Source of the DNA: a virus
DNA length: 27,825 nucleotides
IMG/VR virus record: IMGVR_UViG_3300042475_002930
Span: 1 to 27,825 of that record
Direction: 5' to 3' (one strand)
Shown in pieces: positions 1 to 8,751 of the stretch. The notes under the pieces are model-generated. The model did not search any database and was not told the DNA's origin. It worked only from the letters and a program-made list of their open reading frames with translations. The position numbers and the translations under genes were made by a program. How positions within the stretch are numbered: position 1 is the stretch's first letter; each line of letters starts with the position of its first letter.

Positions 1-302
1 AGCGTCAGTTGCAGTCCATCAACCGACAGCACCTGCATGTATCCAAGACCCTGAATCGATACGAAGAACTGGCCAGCAACCGATTCTGGCAGAAATTGGG
101 TATTATCTACGAAAACAAGGACGCTCGCGCCAAGAGCCGGAACAAAAAACGAGGCTGTCGTGTAGGTGAACGAATCGATTCCGTTCGTGCCATTCGTACC
201 GTTGGCTCCCGCAGCCCCTTGAGGGCCGGGGATATTCACGACTACCGGCTCGGAGTCGCAAGGCTGGCAGCAGCCGGATGAAGAAACAAGTTGCGACGGC
301 AT
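1..302 (-). CDS. Collagen-like phage virion protein (partial, 5' part only)
   Basis: The minus strand reads open from an ATG at 302 to the left edge, giving 100 residues of an incomplete protein. After a short cysteine-containing start (SGCCQPC) comes a Gly-X-Y stretch (GPQGAAGANGTNGTNG, about residues 26-41), then a beta-rich part that looks like a tail or appendage domain. Gly-X-Y segments of this kind are common in phage tail-fibre and head-decoration proteins, where they form a trimeric stalk. The start is supported by AAAGGAAAATT just upstream. The gene is divergent from the terminase gene, with only 54 bases between the starts. The virion role is inferred; the exact part is unknown because the C-terminus is outside the window. 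Confidence 0.75.
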   Translation of the reverse strand, partial: MPSQLVSSSGCCQPCDSEPVVVNIPGPQGAAGANGTNGTNGIDSFTYTTASFFVPALGASVLVFVDNTQFLPESVAGQFFVSIQGLGYMQVLSVDGLQLT

Positions 303-356
303 AATTTTCCTTTCGCAGAACCTCAAGTCCAGCGAGAACTATTGCAAGGCCAAACT

Positions 357-2042
357 ATGGCAGAGCAAGCGTCCGAGCATCAACTTATTCAGCACAAGTA
401 TGGAATTCGTTCACCGGTCAAGATTCCTGACCTAGAACTTGAACTTTACGCATTCCGAAACCGACTCCAGCCAAACGAGGGTGGATTGGGTACTTTCGAA
501 CATTTTCGGAATGCGACGAAAATGCTATGGCCAAAGCTAAGCTGGAATCCGTGGCTGGAAGCTCAGGTCGAAAGCCTCTGCGAGCATGATTACGTCGGTT
601 GGGCTGGATGCGGTGCGAGCGGAAAGACCTTTGGCGCAACGCTTTTCGCAACAGTCTGGTGGCTGTCTAACCCCGCAAAATCGACCGTCGTTCTTACGTC
701 CACAACCGCGAAAATGATCCGCAAGCGTATGTGGGCCAATCTTCAGGATCTTGTTCGAAAATCGCGCGGATTTCCCGGCAACATGGTCGATTCGAAGATG
801 GCGCTTCAGGCCATCAAAGGCGACGACCGTCATTCGATTTCAGCCATTGCCGTCGCCGAAGGCAACACTTCGAAGGCTGTGGCCAACATTCAGGGTATTC
901 ACGCCGAGCGAGTGATGGTCATCATCGACGAAGCGACGGATACGCCCGAAGCAGCTTTCGAGGCTTGTACCAACCTTTCCAAGGGTTGCCGCGAGTTCAA
1001 GATGTTGGTTATCGGTAATCCGGCATCGAAGTACGACCCACACGGTCGATTCTGCACACCGGCAAAGGGTTGGCGCAGCGTAACGATTGAAGATCAGCAT
1101 TGGCTGACCGAGCGTGGCATGTGCCGACGATTTGACGGCATGAAGTCGCCCAACATCAGCGAAGGGCGAACGAAGTACCCATACCTTATAACGCATGATC
1201 AGGTGTTATCCGCTATGCGACATGAGGGTGAGCAGAGTCCTACATTCTGGAAATACACGCGCGGATTCTGGAGTCCTGACGGCATGGTCAAGACGGTGTT
1301 GTCCGAATCACTGATCGAGACGCACACACCTACAAGAAAGTTGGTGTTTACTACGAATATTCAGTCGGTAGCCGGTCTTGACCCAGGATTTGGCGGCGAC
1401 AGATGCGTTCTCCGCTTTGCCAAGGTTGGCACCGCTAACGATAAAATTAGCATACTTTTTGGCGATGTGGTTCAGATATCTCCAAATGCACAACTAACTG
1501 AGCCTGTTCACTACCAAATAGCCAATCGGGTCAAAGAGGAGTGCGGCAAGCGGGGCGTGTCGCCCGACAAGTTCGCTCTCGATTCAAGCGGTGAAGGTGG
1601 CGGTCTTGCGGACATTCTGACTCGCGAATGGGGTATTGTTCATCGCGTTGAGTTCGGCGGCTCTCCATCGGCCATTCCGGTCAGCGACGAGGATAGTCGG
1701 CCATGCAATGAGGCATACGACCGCAAAGTGACGGAACTTTGGTTCTCGATGCGTAAATGGGTTGTCGAGGAGCGAGTTGGTGGAATGGACATCGAGACGC
1801 TGCAAGAGTTCTGCGCGCGCATGTTCGACGATTCCAAGCGGAAGATATCCGTCGAATCGAAGACTGTGATGAAGCAGCGAACCGGCAAATCGCCTGACTT
1901 GGCCGACGCAGCTACAGTCTTGCTTGATCTAGTTCGAAAAACCGCTGTCCTCGAACCGCGAGCAACCAGAATGGACAAAGTCTGGGAAAAGCTCGTTCGG
2001 GACGCCGATTCAATCTACCACGACGAATCAATCGAAGAATGA
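357..2042 (+). CDS. terL: Terminase large subunit
   Basis: ATP-driven DNA-packaging motor with a headful or end-cutting nuclease. The 561-residue product has a Walker A motif GCGASGKT (residues 84-91), a hydrophobic Walker B strand ending in DEA (VMVIIDEA, 186-193), and a C-terminal RNase H-like nuclease domain with acidic residues in AGLDPGFGG (D342), LDSSGEGG (D409) and LADAATVLLD (D517). Length and domain order fit the family. An in-frame TTG at 291 would add 22 residues but overlaps the divergent gene at 302, so the ATG at 357 is preferred; no Shine-Dalgarno precedes it. The stop overlaps the next start as ATGA. A candidate small subunit lies about 15 kb away on the other strand. Confidence 0.95.
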   Translation: MAEQASEHQLIQHKYGIRSPVKIPDLELELYAFRNRLQPNEGGLGTFEHFRNATKMLWPKLSWNPWLEAQVESLCEHDYVGWAGCGASGKTFGATLFATVWWLSNPAKSTVVLTSTTAKMIRKRMWANLQDLVRKSRGFPGNMVDSKMALQAIKGDDRHSISAIAVAEGNTSKAVANIQGIHAERVMVIIDEATDTPEAAFEACTNLSKGCREFKMLVIGNPASKYDPHGRFCTPAKGWRSVTIEDQHWLTERGMCRRFDGMKSPNISEGRTKYPYLITHDQVLSAMRHEGEQSPTFWKYTRGFWSPDGMVKTVLSESLIETHTPTRKLVFTTNIQSVAGLDPGFGGDRCVLRFAKVGTANDKISILFGDVVQISPNAQLTEPVHYQIANRVKEECGKRGVSPDKFALDSSGEGGGLADILTREWGIVHRVEFGGSPSAIPVSDEDSRPCNEAYDRKVTELWFSMRKWVVEERVGGMDIETLQEFCARMFDDSKRKISVESKTVMKQRTGKSPDLADAATVLLDLVRKTAVLEPRATRMDKVWEKLVRDADSIYHDESIEE

Positions 2043-2668
2043 GCAAAGCTACCGGATACAGGGTTCTCAACGAACACATGGTCATCCCCGGCGGATGGCA
2101 TTACCGAGTTCCTGAGACTGGCATTGAAATCATGGGCGGATCATGGCCGCAGCTCCATGAGTTCGTCCGCAACCATTACACGGCGAACGCGATTCCAATT
2201 CCAAGCAACCTCGACACTTTAATCACCGAATATGCGTGTCGTAACGGTGCCGACTGCGCTTACAACGAGGTTGAACTTCCAAAACCCGAAGGTCGAAAGT
2301 CACTCCAGATCGGAGATGTCATCCGATTCAGCATGAGTTTGCTTCATGGCCTGACTGTTGGCGGCGGAAAAGTCGATCAGGCGGAGGCAAATCGACGCGC
2401 CAGCATCTGCTCAGGCTGTCGCTTCAATCGCAAACCACTTGGATGCACCGGATGCAACGCTCGCGTCCTCAAGGAGGCTGTAAAAACCTTCTCGCAGCAC
2501 GGCAATACGCCGTATGACGAGCAGGTTCAGAGCTGTGAATTTTGTGGTTGCTTTATCAGAAGCATGGTGTGGTTTCCCATTGAAACACTCCATAAATTTA
2601 CGGACGCTACAGAGAACGAAAACCTTCCGGCTCACTGCTGGAAAAAACGACCATGTACGGAAACCTAG
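2039..2668 (+). CDS. Cysteine-rich putative zinc-binding protein
   Basis: A 209-residue protein of unknown function between terminase and portal, overlapping both (ATGA with the first, 16 bases with the second). Its C-terminal half has paired cysteines: CSGC (124-127), CTGC (136-139), CEFCGC (166-171) and HC at 199-200, with C67 and C73 further upstream. This pattern suggests one or two small zinc-binding units. The N-terminal half has no recognised motif. Position in the packaging/head operon suggests a role in DNA packaging or head assembly, but that is inference from context only. It is not a recognisable small terminase, because no helix-turn-helix is evident. Confidence 0.8.
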   Translation: MSKATGYRVLNEHMVIPGGWHYRVPETGIEIMGGSWPQLHEFVRNHYTANAIPIPSNLDTLITEYACRNGADCAYNEVELPKPEGRKSLQIGDVIRFSMSLLHGLTVGGGKVDQAEANRRASICSGCRFNRKPLGCTGCNARVLKEAVKTFSQHGNTPYDEQVQSCEFCGCFIRSMVWFPIETLHKFTDATENENLPAHCWKKRPCTET

Positions 2669-4902
2669 CCCAACTGCCGCTTGAAACCATCAACGAAAAC
2701 GGCAAAGCGCCTGAAACGCGCATAGCCGATGCGGCATCAGCTCGCGAAATTTTCCAGAAGCTGATCATGGCCGATCAGTTGCGGAACGTGACGCGCGCCA
2801 AGTTGCGCGGTCTTGTTGATGGTAACCCTCCGTACAATCCTGCCGAACTGCGTCGTAACAACCAAGCGTTCCGAACCAATGTGAACTTCCGTGAATCGGA
2901 AGCGTTCCTCACGTTGGCCATGTCTGCCTTCTACGATGTGTTCGCCGAGGTTCCGACCTACGCCAACATTCGCACCGCTTACGGCAACGACATGGATAAG
3001 CGGGAGGAGTGGTCGAAGATCATTACCGAGGAATTCGACCGTCTCCAGAAGATGGACAAAGACTTCGACTACCTCATGCAGCTCTCGCAGCGTGAGATGG
3101 TCCTTATTGGCGATGGCCCGTTGATTTTCGAAGACAGCACCGATTGGCGGTGTAAGGCTATCATGGCGACGGATCTTCTCGTTCCAGATGGAACCAAGTC
3201 GAACGTCAGCGACTGGAAAGTGGCTGCTGTCCGAACCCGCATGGGTGTCGATGATCTTTTCGAGAAGATTCAAGACGAGGAAGCCGCTCGCGCCGCCGGT
3301 TGGAACGTGGATTACGTTCGCCAGCGTATTCGCGCTGCGATGCCCGAGCCGTATCGCTCCGGCGTCCAATACGATTGGGAGTTCTTCCAGCGTCAGCTTC
3401 GCTCGAACGACATCACGTTCTCGGCTCGCTCCGAAGTGGTCTTGATGTGCCACATCTTCTACAAGGAGTTCGATGGTCAGATCAGCCATGTCATCATCGA
3501 TGAGCGTGACAGCGAGGACTTCATGTACAAGAAGCTGCGACGCTTCAGCCGGTGGGAACAGGTTATCCATCCGATGTACTACGACCGTGGCGATGGCGAG
3601 CATCACGGCGTCAAAGGCTTGGGCATCAAGATGCTCCAGGCGATGGAACTGAAGAATCGTCTGCGTTGCTCGATGGTTGATAGCGCATTCGCTCGCACCC
3701 AGATTCTCTTCCGCCCTCTCAACCCGAACGCTCTGAGCAAGACGAGCGTCGTTCAGCAAGGACCGTATGCCATTCTCCCGCCCGACTACGAAGTCATTCA
3801 GCAAAACATTGCTGGCGTTCTGGACGCTCCTATGGCGGTCAACGCGGACCTTGAGAATGTTCTTCAAGGCAACCTCTCTCAGTATCGCCAATCGCTCAAC
3901 AAGCCGTCGGGCAATCCTCGTACTGCCACCGAAGTCCAAGCCATCGTGGCACAGCAGTCAGCAATCGGTAAGACGCAGTTGAGCCGGTATTACAACCAGT
4001 TGGATTCTTTCTTCGAGGAGCGGTACAACCGCGCCTCAAACCCCAATCTGAACCCGATTACAAAGTCGGACAAAGACGCCATCGAATTCCAACGTCGATG
4101 CAAGGAGCGTGGTGTTCCTGTTCAGGCGATGATAGACATCGATTACGTTGAGGCGACTCGCACGGTCGGCCAAGGTTCTCAATTCGCGAAGCAGCAGCTT
4201 CTCGGGACTTTGCTCGGTCTTGCCGGTTCTCTTCCCGAAGGCGGAAAAGTCAACCTGCTCAAGGACTACATCGCCGCTCAGGTTGGCCAACAAATGGTGG
4301 ATCGTTATCTGCCTACTCAGATGCAGTCTGCTCGCGTTCAAGATCAGGCCGCTCTTGCCGTGCTGGAGCATTCCTCGCTGCGCCAAGGCAACATGGCAAT
4401 CGTCACCGATACGCAGAACCACATCGTTCACATCGACACGCATCTTGCTGCCGCGAACGAGGCTGCTGCATCGCTTCAACAGGGTGGAAATCCGCAGGAG
4501 ATTGTCCTCTTCCTCCAAGGCATCGGTCAGCACGTTCAGCAGCACTTGCAGCGCCTGTCCACCGATCCTTCACGCCGTCCGCAGGTCGAGGCTTACACGC
4601 AGCAGCTCCAGATGCTTAGCCAGACCATCGAGCAGCTTGGCCAGTTGATTCAGGAACAGGCTCAGGCAATGGCGCAGCAACAGCAGGCAATGGCGATTCA
4701 GCAGGGTGTCGATCCGAAGACCGCTGTTCTCAACGCTGAAGTTCAGGCAAAAATCGCTCGCCAGAATGCCGAGGTTATGGCCAACATCCAGCGTCAGAAC
4801 ACGAAGGCGATGGCAGACCTGTCGCGCCGGAATGCGAAGACCACCGCTGATATTCAGCGAGCGAATGCAACTGCCGAGTCTAACTTGGCGCGTCAGGGAT
4901 GA
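2653..4902 (+). CDS. Portal (head-tail connector) protein
   Basis: Predicted dodecameric ring at the capsid vertex through which DNA is packaged. At 749 residues it is as long as large P22- or podovirus-type portals, and it sits directly after the terminase. The body is rich in aromatic and charged residues and has no transmembrane segment. The last ~170 residues are almost wholly helical and Gln/Ala-rich, ending in four 11-residue repeats (A699-M709, A710-M720, A721-T731, A732-E742, then a half repeat), which could form a long helical barrel. The ATG at 2653 lies inside the previous gene and the stop overlaps the next gene as ATGA. Assignment rests on position, length and overall character rather than one diagnostic motif. 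Confidence 0.8.
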   Translation: MYGNLAQLPLETINENGKAPETRIADAASAREIFQKLIMADQLRNVTRAKLRGLVDGNPPYNPAELRRNNQAFRTNVNFRESEAFLTLAMSAFYDVFAEVPTYANIRTAYGNDMDKREEWSKIITEEFDRLQKMDKDFDYLMQLSQREMVLIGDGPLIFEDSTDWRCKAIMATDLLVPDGTKSNVSDWKVAAVRTRMGVDDLFEKIQDEEAARAAGWNVDYVRQRIRAAMPEPYRSGVQYDWEFFQRQLRSNDITFSARSEVVLMCHIFYKEFDGQISHVIIDERDSEDFMYKKLRRFSRWEQVIHPMYYDRGDGEHHGVKGLGIKMLQAMELKNRLRCSMVDSAFARTQILFRPLNPNALSKTSVVQQGPYAILPPDYEVIQQNIAGVLDAPMAVNADLENVLQGNLSQYRQSLNKPSGNPRTATEVQAIVAQQSAIGKTQLSRYYNQLDSFFEERYNRASNPNLNPITKSDKDAIEFQRRCKERGVPVQAMIDIDYVEATRTVGQGSQFAKQQLLGTLLGLAGSLPEGGKVNLLKDYIAAQVGQQMVDRYLPTQMQSARVQDQAALAVLEHSSLRQGNMAIVTDTQNHIVHIDTHLAAANEAAASLQQGGNPQEIVLFLQGIGQHVQQHLQRLSTDPSRRPQVEAYTQQLQMLSQTIEQLGQLIQEQAQAMAQQQQAMAIQQGVDPKTAVLNAEVQAKIARQNAEVMANIQRQNTKAMADLSRRNAKTTADIQRANATAESNLARQG

Positions 4903-5630
4903 AAAACATACACTTCGTTCACGGTCTTCACGACGACGGATTCAACATCTGCGAACGCATCGCAATCGCTTCAGCATGGATGAACAATCCTGACTGGAGC
5001 GTTTTTCTTTGGACTCCACAAGAGCCTACCGGCGAGCAGTGGGAAAAGCTCAAATCGAAGGTTCCGGTTCGCTTGATGCCAATCGGAAATCCGAAAACAT
5101 GGAACGGTAACAACATCCCGCAGCATCAGCATCGCGCAGACCTGATTCGGCACACCGTTCTGTACGCAATGGGCGGCGTCTACGCTGACACGGACACCAT
5201 CACGGTTGCTCCGTTTCCAGAAGACTGGCTAAACCATGACACTGTAATCGGTCGTGAATTCTGCGGGGACGAGCCGACCATTGGCCTTTGCAACGCAATC
5301 ATGTTCTCGCAGATGCACAGCCGGTTCCAATGGAAGTGGCTTCAGAAGTGGCAGGAGTTTGACGGGGGAGGGTGGAACGAGATTTCTGTCCAGTATCCGT
5401 GGAAACTGCACAAAGAAAATCCGGGGTTAGCCAAGGCTGTTGATTTTGAAATGCTTGGGTTCATGCATTGCGGCTCACATAGGTATTGGGATGGAATCCA
5501 CTCTCTGGATGGCTGTTCCATTGCCCACTTGTGGCGCACCTACCATGACCAAAAAATGCGCGCACTCACTGAAGCGGAGATTCTAAAACGCGAAAACACT
5601 TACTGTCTGCATGCTTCAAAATATCTTTGA
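4899..5630 (+). CDS. DXD-type glycosyltransferase (OCH1/GT32-like)
   Basis: A 243-residue predicted sugar transferase using a nucleotide-sugar donor and a divalent metal. The diagnostic core is HRADLIRHTVLYAMGGVYAD followed by TDT: the D97-T98-D99 motif after GGVYA is the metal/nucleotide-sugar site of the DXD sugar-binding family (GT32 and relatives). The N-terminus (IHFVHG, FLWTP) matches the first strand of the family. No signal peptide or membrane anchor is seen, so it would act in the cytoplasm. It is the first of five consecutive glycan-related genes and is coupled to the portal by an ATGA overlap. The acceptor is unknown; host surface glycan, phage DNA or a virion protein are all possible. 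Confidence 0.88.
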   Translation: MKNIHFVHGLHDDGFNICERIAIASAWMNNPDWSVFLWTPQEPTGEQWEKLKSKVPVRLMPIGNPKTWNGNNIPQHQHRADLIRHTVLYAMGGVYADTDTITVAPFPEDWLNHDTVIGREFCGDEPTIGLCNAIMFSQMHSRFQWKWLQKWQEFDGGGWNEISVQYPWKLHKENPGLAKAVDFEMLGFMHCGSHRYWDGIHSLDGCSIAHLWRTYHDQKMRALTEAEILKRENTYCLHASKYL

Positions 5631-6177
5631 TCGAATCTACCTGACAGACGAGTGGAATGGAGGATCTGGCCCAGGTTCTCAGCCACAAAACACCGCAAAA
5701 TACGTCAAGTTTCTCAACTCGTTCATCCGAGAAAACAAGATCAAGTCGATCTTGGATGTCGGCTGCGGAGACTGGCAGTTGATGTCGATGATTGATCTGT
5801 CTGGGGTTCGCTACAAGGGCATCGATGTCAGTCCGGTTGCGACGGCATTCGCGAAATCAAAAGCTCCGCTTGGAACCGACATCAGCACCGATAGCATCGA
5901 AGACATTCAAGAATCGTTCGACCTCGTTCACATCAAGGATGTCTTGCAGCATCTTGAGTTTTCAGAGTGCCGAAGGATTCTCGAAATCATCTCCACTCGT
6001 CACAAGTCGGCATTGATCGTAAACGAACATCCCGGTGCATCGAACGACATTCAAAACGGTCAGTTCAGGCCGCTGAGCATTACCGCAGAGCCTTTGTGTT
6101 GGCCACGGTCCACGGTCATCAAGGTGTTCACGAATCCTCTTTTCAGAAAGTCAGTCACCTATATCCACTCAAAATGA
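5611..6177 (+). CDS. Class I SAM-dependent methyltransferase
   Basis: A 188-residue Rossmann-fold methyltransferase. Motif I is LDVGCGDW (48-55), the acidic end of strand 2 is GIDVSP (D72), and strand 4 is seen in FDLVHIKDVLQHL, all typical of the small Methyltransf_11/25 type. It overlaps the glycosyltransferase upstream by 20 bases and the next methyltransferase by ATGA. Enzymes like this often methylate sugars or lipids in polysaccharide clusters, and the neighbours suggest a sugar substrate. That is inferred; no residue here fixes the substrate. Confidence 0.88.
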   Translation: MLQNIFDRIYLTDEWNGGSGPGSQPQNTAKYVKFLNSFIRENKIKSILDVGCGDWQLMSMIDLSGVRYKGIDVSPVATAFAKSKAPLGTDISTDSIEDIQESFDLVHIKDVLQHLEFSECRRILEIISTRHKSALIVNEHPGASNDIQNGQFRPLSITAEPLCWPRSTVIKVFTNPLFRKSVTYIHSK

Positions 6178-6797
6178 GCAGCCAATACGATGCGCTTAGA
6201 AATTTTGTCGCCGACCAATTTCCGAAAATGGGCGGTTGGTGCGACGTTGAAAAAGGATTTCAAATCGGAAAGCTGGTCATCGACAGCAAGCCGCAACGAA
6301 TCGCTGAAGTTGGAGTCTTCGAAGGCAAATCCACATTAGCACTGGCCTACGCCTGCAAGCTCAATGAAAGCGGCTCCGTCTACGCTATTGATTCTTGGAA
6401 GAAAGAGGACTGCATCGACGACGAGAACAGCGGCAATCAAGAGTGGTGGTCGAAAATCAATCTTGAAGGCCACTACGAGGCTTTCGTTGGCCACTGTGTT
6501 CGCGCGCAGCTTGTGAAACACATCCAATTCTGCCGCATGTCCTCATGGGATGCGTCGCGATTCCTGCCCGACATGGACATGGTTCACATCGACGCCAATC
6601 ACGCCGAATGGCCGTCTACGAGCGATGTCGTCAACTGGCTTCCGAAGCTCAAGGTTGGCGGTTACATCGTGATGGACGATGTGAATTGGGAATCGACGCA
6701 GACTGCGATTCGATTTGTGGAAAAATACTGCACCCTGATTCAGCGGTATGACCTCAAAGAAAGCGTATTTTCAATTTATCAAAAGACCAAAAAATGA
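6174..6797 (+). CDS. Class I methyltransferase of the Methyltransf_24 / cephalosporin-hydroxylase-like type
   Basis: A 207-residue protein with a SAM-binding loop AEVGVFEGKSTLALA (from A44), a second strand with YAIDSW, and VHIDANHAEW (D140, H143) followed by GGYIVMDDVNW. The combination of EVGVFEGKST and HIDANH is characteristic of the methyltransferases often found with glycosyltransferases in polysaccharide clusters and giant-virus or phage genomes. The acidic pair in MDDV may bind a metal, as in related O-methyltransferases. The start at 6174 is chosen because it gives an ATGA overlap; the frame is open further upstream inside the previous gene. It differs from the preceding methyltransferase and is not a duplicate. 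Confidence 0.88.
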   Translation: MSSQYDALRNFVADQFPKMGGWCDVEKGFQIGKLVIDSKPQRIAEVGVFEGKSTLALAYACKLNESGSVYAIDSWKKEDCIDDENSGNQEWWSKINLEGHYEAFVGHCVRAQLVKHIQFCRMSSWDASRFLPDMDMVHIDANHAEWPSTSDVVNWLPKLKVGGYIVMDDVNWESTQTAIRFVEKYCTLIQRYDLKESVFSIYQKTKK

Positions 6798-7393
6798 TTC
6801 CAATTGTCATCACCCAGCGCGGCTCTAAACGCATCGATTTTGTAAAAGAAAGCCTCAAGAAAGCTGGAATTGAAAAGTTCAAGTTCTTCCACGGTCTGAA
6901 CGGTGCAAAGTCTGGGCTTAAGGCAACGATTCCGTACATCGAAGATGATCCGATAAATCCCTACTACATCTGCGCCAAGCACATCGGATGCACCATGTCG
7001 CACATCATGCTCTGGAGTGCGCTTGAGATGTCCGAAGGTGAGAACTACTGGTTGGTTCTTGAGGACGACGTTGTTTTCCGAGATGGGTGGAAAGAGGCAA
7101 TCGAGCTTGCGCTGAAGGAGGCTCCAAAAGATTGGGACATGATTTTTGCCGGATCATGCTGCTCCGCCGGTCGTGTTGAGGAAAAAGTTGGCCACAACTT
7201 GTATCGCTGCCATCCGCTTTGCACTCACGCCTATCTTGTTCGACGGAAAGCGTTGAAGCCACTTCTTGAAACTACTGTCGAAATTTCGGCGCACATTGAT
7301 TTGCTTATCTACTTCAAAACGAGGCATCTTTTGAACTCTTACTCCATCCTCCCAAGGGTGGCCGACCAGTTCGAAACTGAGATTCCAGATTGA
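6794..7393 (+). CDS. Glycosyltransferase family 25 (LPS-type) protein
   Basis: A 199-residue transferase resembling the LPS beta-1,4-galactosyltransferase family. It starts with a strand followed by RGSKRIDFVKESLKKAGI, then GCTMSHIMLW, then LVLEDDVVF (E90-D91-D92), the order expected for GT25: the GCxxSH helix and the LEDD metal site. Later DWDMIFAG and CTHAYLVRRKAL also fit. There is no membrane segment. It is coupled to the previous gene by ATGA. Different from the DXD enzyme upstream, it could add a second sugar to the same glycan. Acceptor unknown. Confidence 0.88.
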   Translation: MIPIVITQRGSKRIDFVKESLKKAGIEKFKFFHGLNGAKSGLKATIPYIEDDPINPYYICAKHIGCTMSHIMLWSALEMSEGENYWLVLEDDVVFRDGWKEAIELALKEAPKDWDMIFAGSCCSAGRVEEKVGHNLYRCHPLCTHAYLVRRKALKPLLETTVEISAHIDLLIYFKTRHLLNSYSILPRVADQFETEIPD

Positions 7394-7407
7394 TTGGCGA
7401 ATTCAAA

Positions 7408-8751
7408 ATGAAAGACATCATCCGAGAGCTGTCTCTTAAAGCACTCAAGCGATTTGCAAATGGCGGTGATGGCCAAGCGGATCTTCTGAATGAAATTGAA
7501 GATCTGAAACGAACGCTTGAGATTCGAACCAAAGAACATGAGGAGCATTTGACCGAGGTCCGCGAGGAACGCGATCATTGGCTTTCTCTCTACGACGAAA
7601 TCAAATTCGCAGCAGAATTCCTAATGAGCTACGCAAAAAATGACGTTCCCAAGTTGGCCGAACAGGTTGACTGGGAGGTAGGCAAAATTGTCCTGCCTGA
7701 AGAAACTGGAACCTATTACTTCAATCCGGCGATTACGCAAGATCCTGACGGAAAGATCCTGCTCTTTGCGCGTCGTTGTCGAAACAAGCGAGAGAAAGAT
7801 GAGGATGCCTATGTTGAGAAGAACGACATTGTCATCTTCGAACTCAGCCAGAACCTGCGAGCCACCAAGAAAGCACTCGCAACGCTGGTTTCGCATTATC
7901 CGAATGAGCAGTTCGAAGACCCGCGTGTCGTTAAGTTCGGCGACAAGTATGGACTAAGCTGCTGCACGTTCGTCCCATTCAAGTCGTACGCGCACCAGGG
8001 GATGTTCCTGCTCGATAAGCAGTTCCTAAACGTCGGTCGTTTCGATCCGATCTACGGCAACAACTACGCGCAGGCCATGATCAATGATGGCCATGAGAAG
8101 AACTGGCTCTACTTCGTTCACGACAACGCGCCACACATGGTGTATTCGGCCAATCCTCATGTCGTAGTGCGCCTTAATGGGCGTCTTGAGAAGGAAGCTG
8201 AATACGTTACCGACGAGTTCAACCCTCTTTGGAAGTTTGGAGAGGTCCGAGGCGGTTCAAACCCAATCTACGTTGACGGTCTGTACTGGACCTTCTTCCA
8301 CAGCTCTTTGCCGTGGATAAACAAGAAACGTCGCTACTACATGGGCGCATACGCATTCGAGGCAAAGCCTCCATTTCGCATCGCTCGGATGACGACTTTG
8401 CCGATCCTGACCGGAACAAATCAGCAAGACTGGTGGCCGGGGCTTCCGGCGGTCGTCTTCCCGTGTGGCGCATTCTACGACAGCGCGAAGAATCAATTCG
8501 TCGTCTCGTACGGCATCAACGATGTTGATTGCGGCTACATCAAGCTGCCTCTCGTTGACATGCTTGAGATTACGAAGGTCATTCGACCGAAGCGCGATGT
8601 CGTCAACAAGGAGAACCCAATAAAACTCGACGAGGTTCTCGATCCGATTCCCCAAAGGCACAAACTGAAACGAAACAAGAAAACAAAGTATGATCAACTG
8701 GCTAAGAGGCTCGAAGAAGGAGAATCCGAAGAACCTGCTGGAGCTGCCTGA
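7408..8751 (+). CDS. GH130-like five-bladed beta-propeller protein with N-terminal coiled coil
   Basis: A 447-residue protein. Residues ~20-75 form a charged coiled coil (NEIEDLKRTLEIRTKEHEEH and on). The rest resembles the glycosidase/phosphorylase five-bladed propeller of GH130: FNPAITQDPDGKILLFAR, EDPRVV (170-175), VVFPCGAFYD (F351-G354) and SYGINDVDCGYIKL (Y368-C375). GH130 enzymes phosphorolyse or hydrolyse beta-mannosides; related inactive propellers bind sugars. The C-terminus is a Lys-rich, Glu-rich tail. A TTG at 7390 is in frame, but the ATG at 7408 is preferred. As part of the cassette it could trim or bind the glycan made by its neighbours, and the coiled coil suggests an oligomer or a virion-attached form. 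Catalytic competence cannot be judged here. Confidence 0.78.
   Translation: MKDIIRELSLKALKRFANGGDGQADLLNEIEDLKRTLEIRTKEHEEHLTEVREERDHWLSLYDEIKFAAEFLMSYAKNDVPKLAEQVDWEVGKIVLPEETGTYYFNPAITQDPDGKILLFARRCRNKREKDEDAYVEKNDIVIFELSQNLRATKKALATLVSHYPNEQFEDPRVVKFGDKYGLSCCTFVPFKSYAHQGMFLLDKQFLNVGRFDPIYGNNYAQAMINDGHEKNWLYFVHDNAPHMVYSANPHVVVRLNGRLEKEAEYVTDEFNPLWKFGEVRGGSNPIYVDGLYWTFFHSSLPWINKKRRYYMGAYAFEAKPPFRIARMTTLPILTGTNQQDWWPGLPAVVFPCGAFYDSAKNQFVVSYGINDVDCGYIKLPLVDMLEITKVIRPKRDVVNKENPIKLDEVLDPIPQRHKLKRNKKTKYDQLAKRLEEGESEEPAGAA

Noticed and set aside
9-281. Plus-strand 90-codon frame at the left edge
   Set aside because: The minus strand here encodes a collagen-like protein with a good start at 302; the plus frame is its shadow.
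291-356. TTG start that would lengthen the terminase by 22 residues
   Set aside because: It overlaps the divergent gene start at 302 and lacks a ribosome site; the ATG at 357 fits better.
2737-3939. Minus-strand open frame of 400 codons opposite the portal gene
   Set aside because: Antisense to a well-supported gene inside a coupled plus-strand operon; no motif, no start signal.
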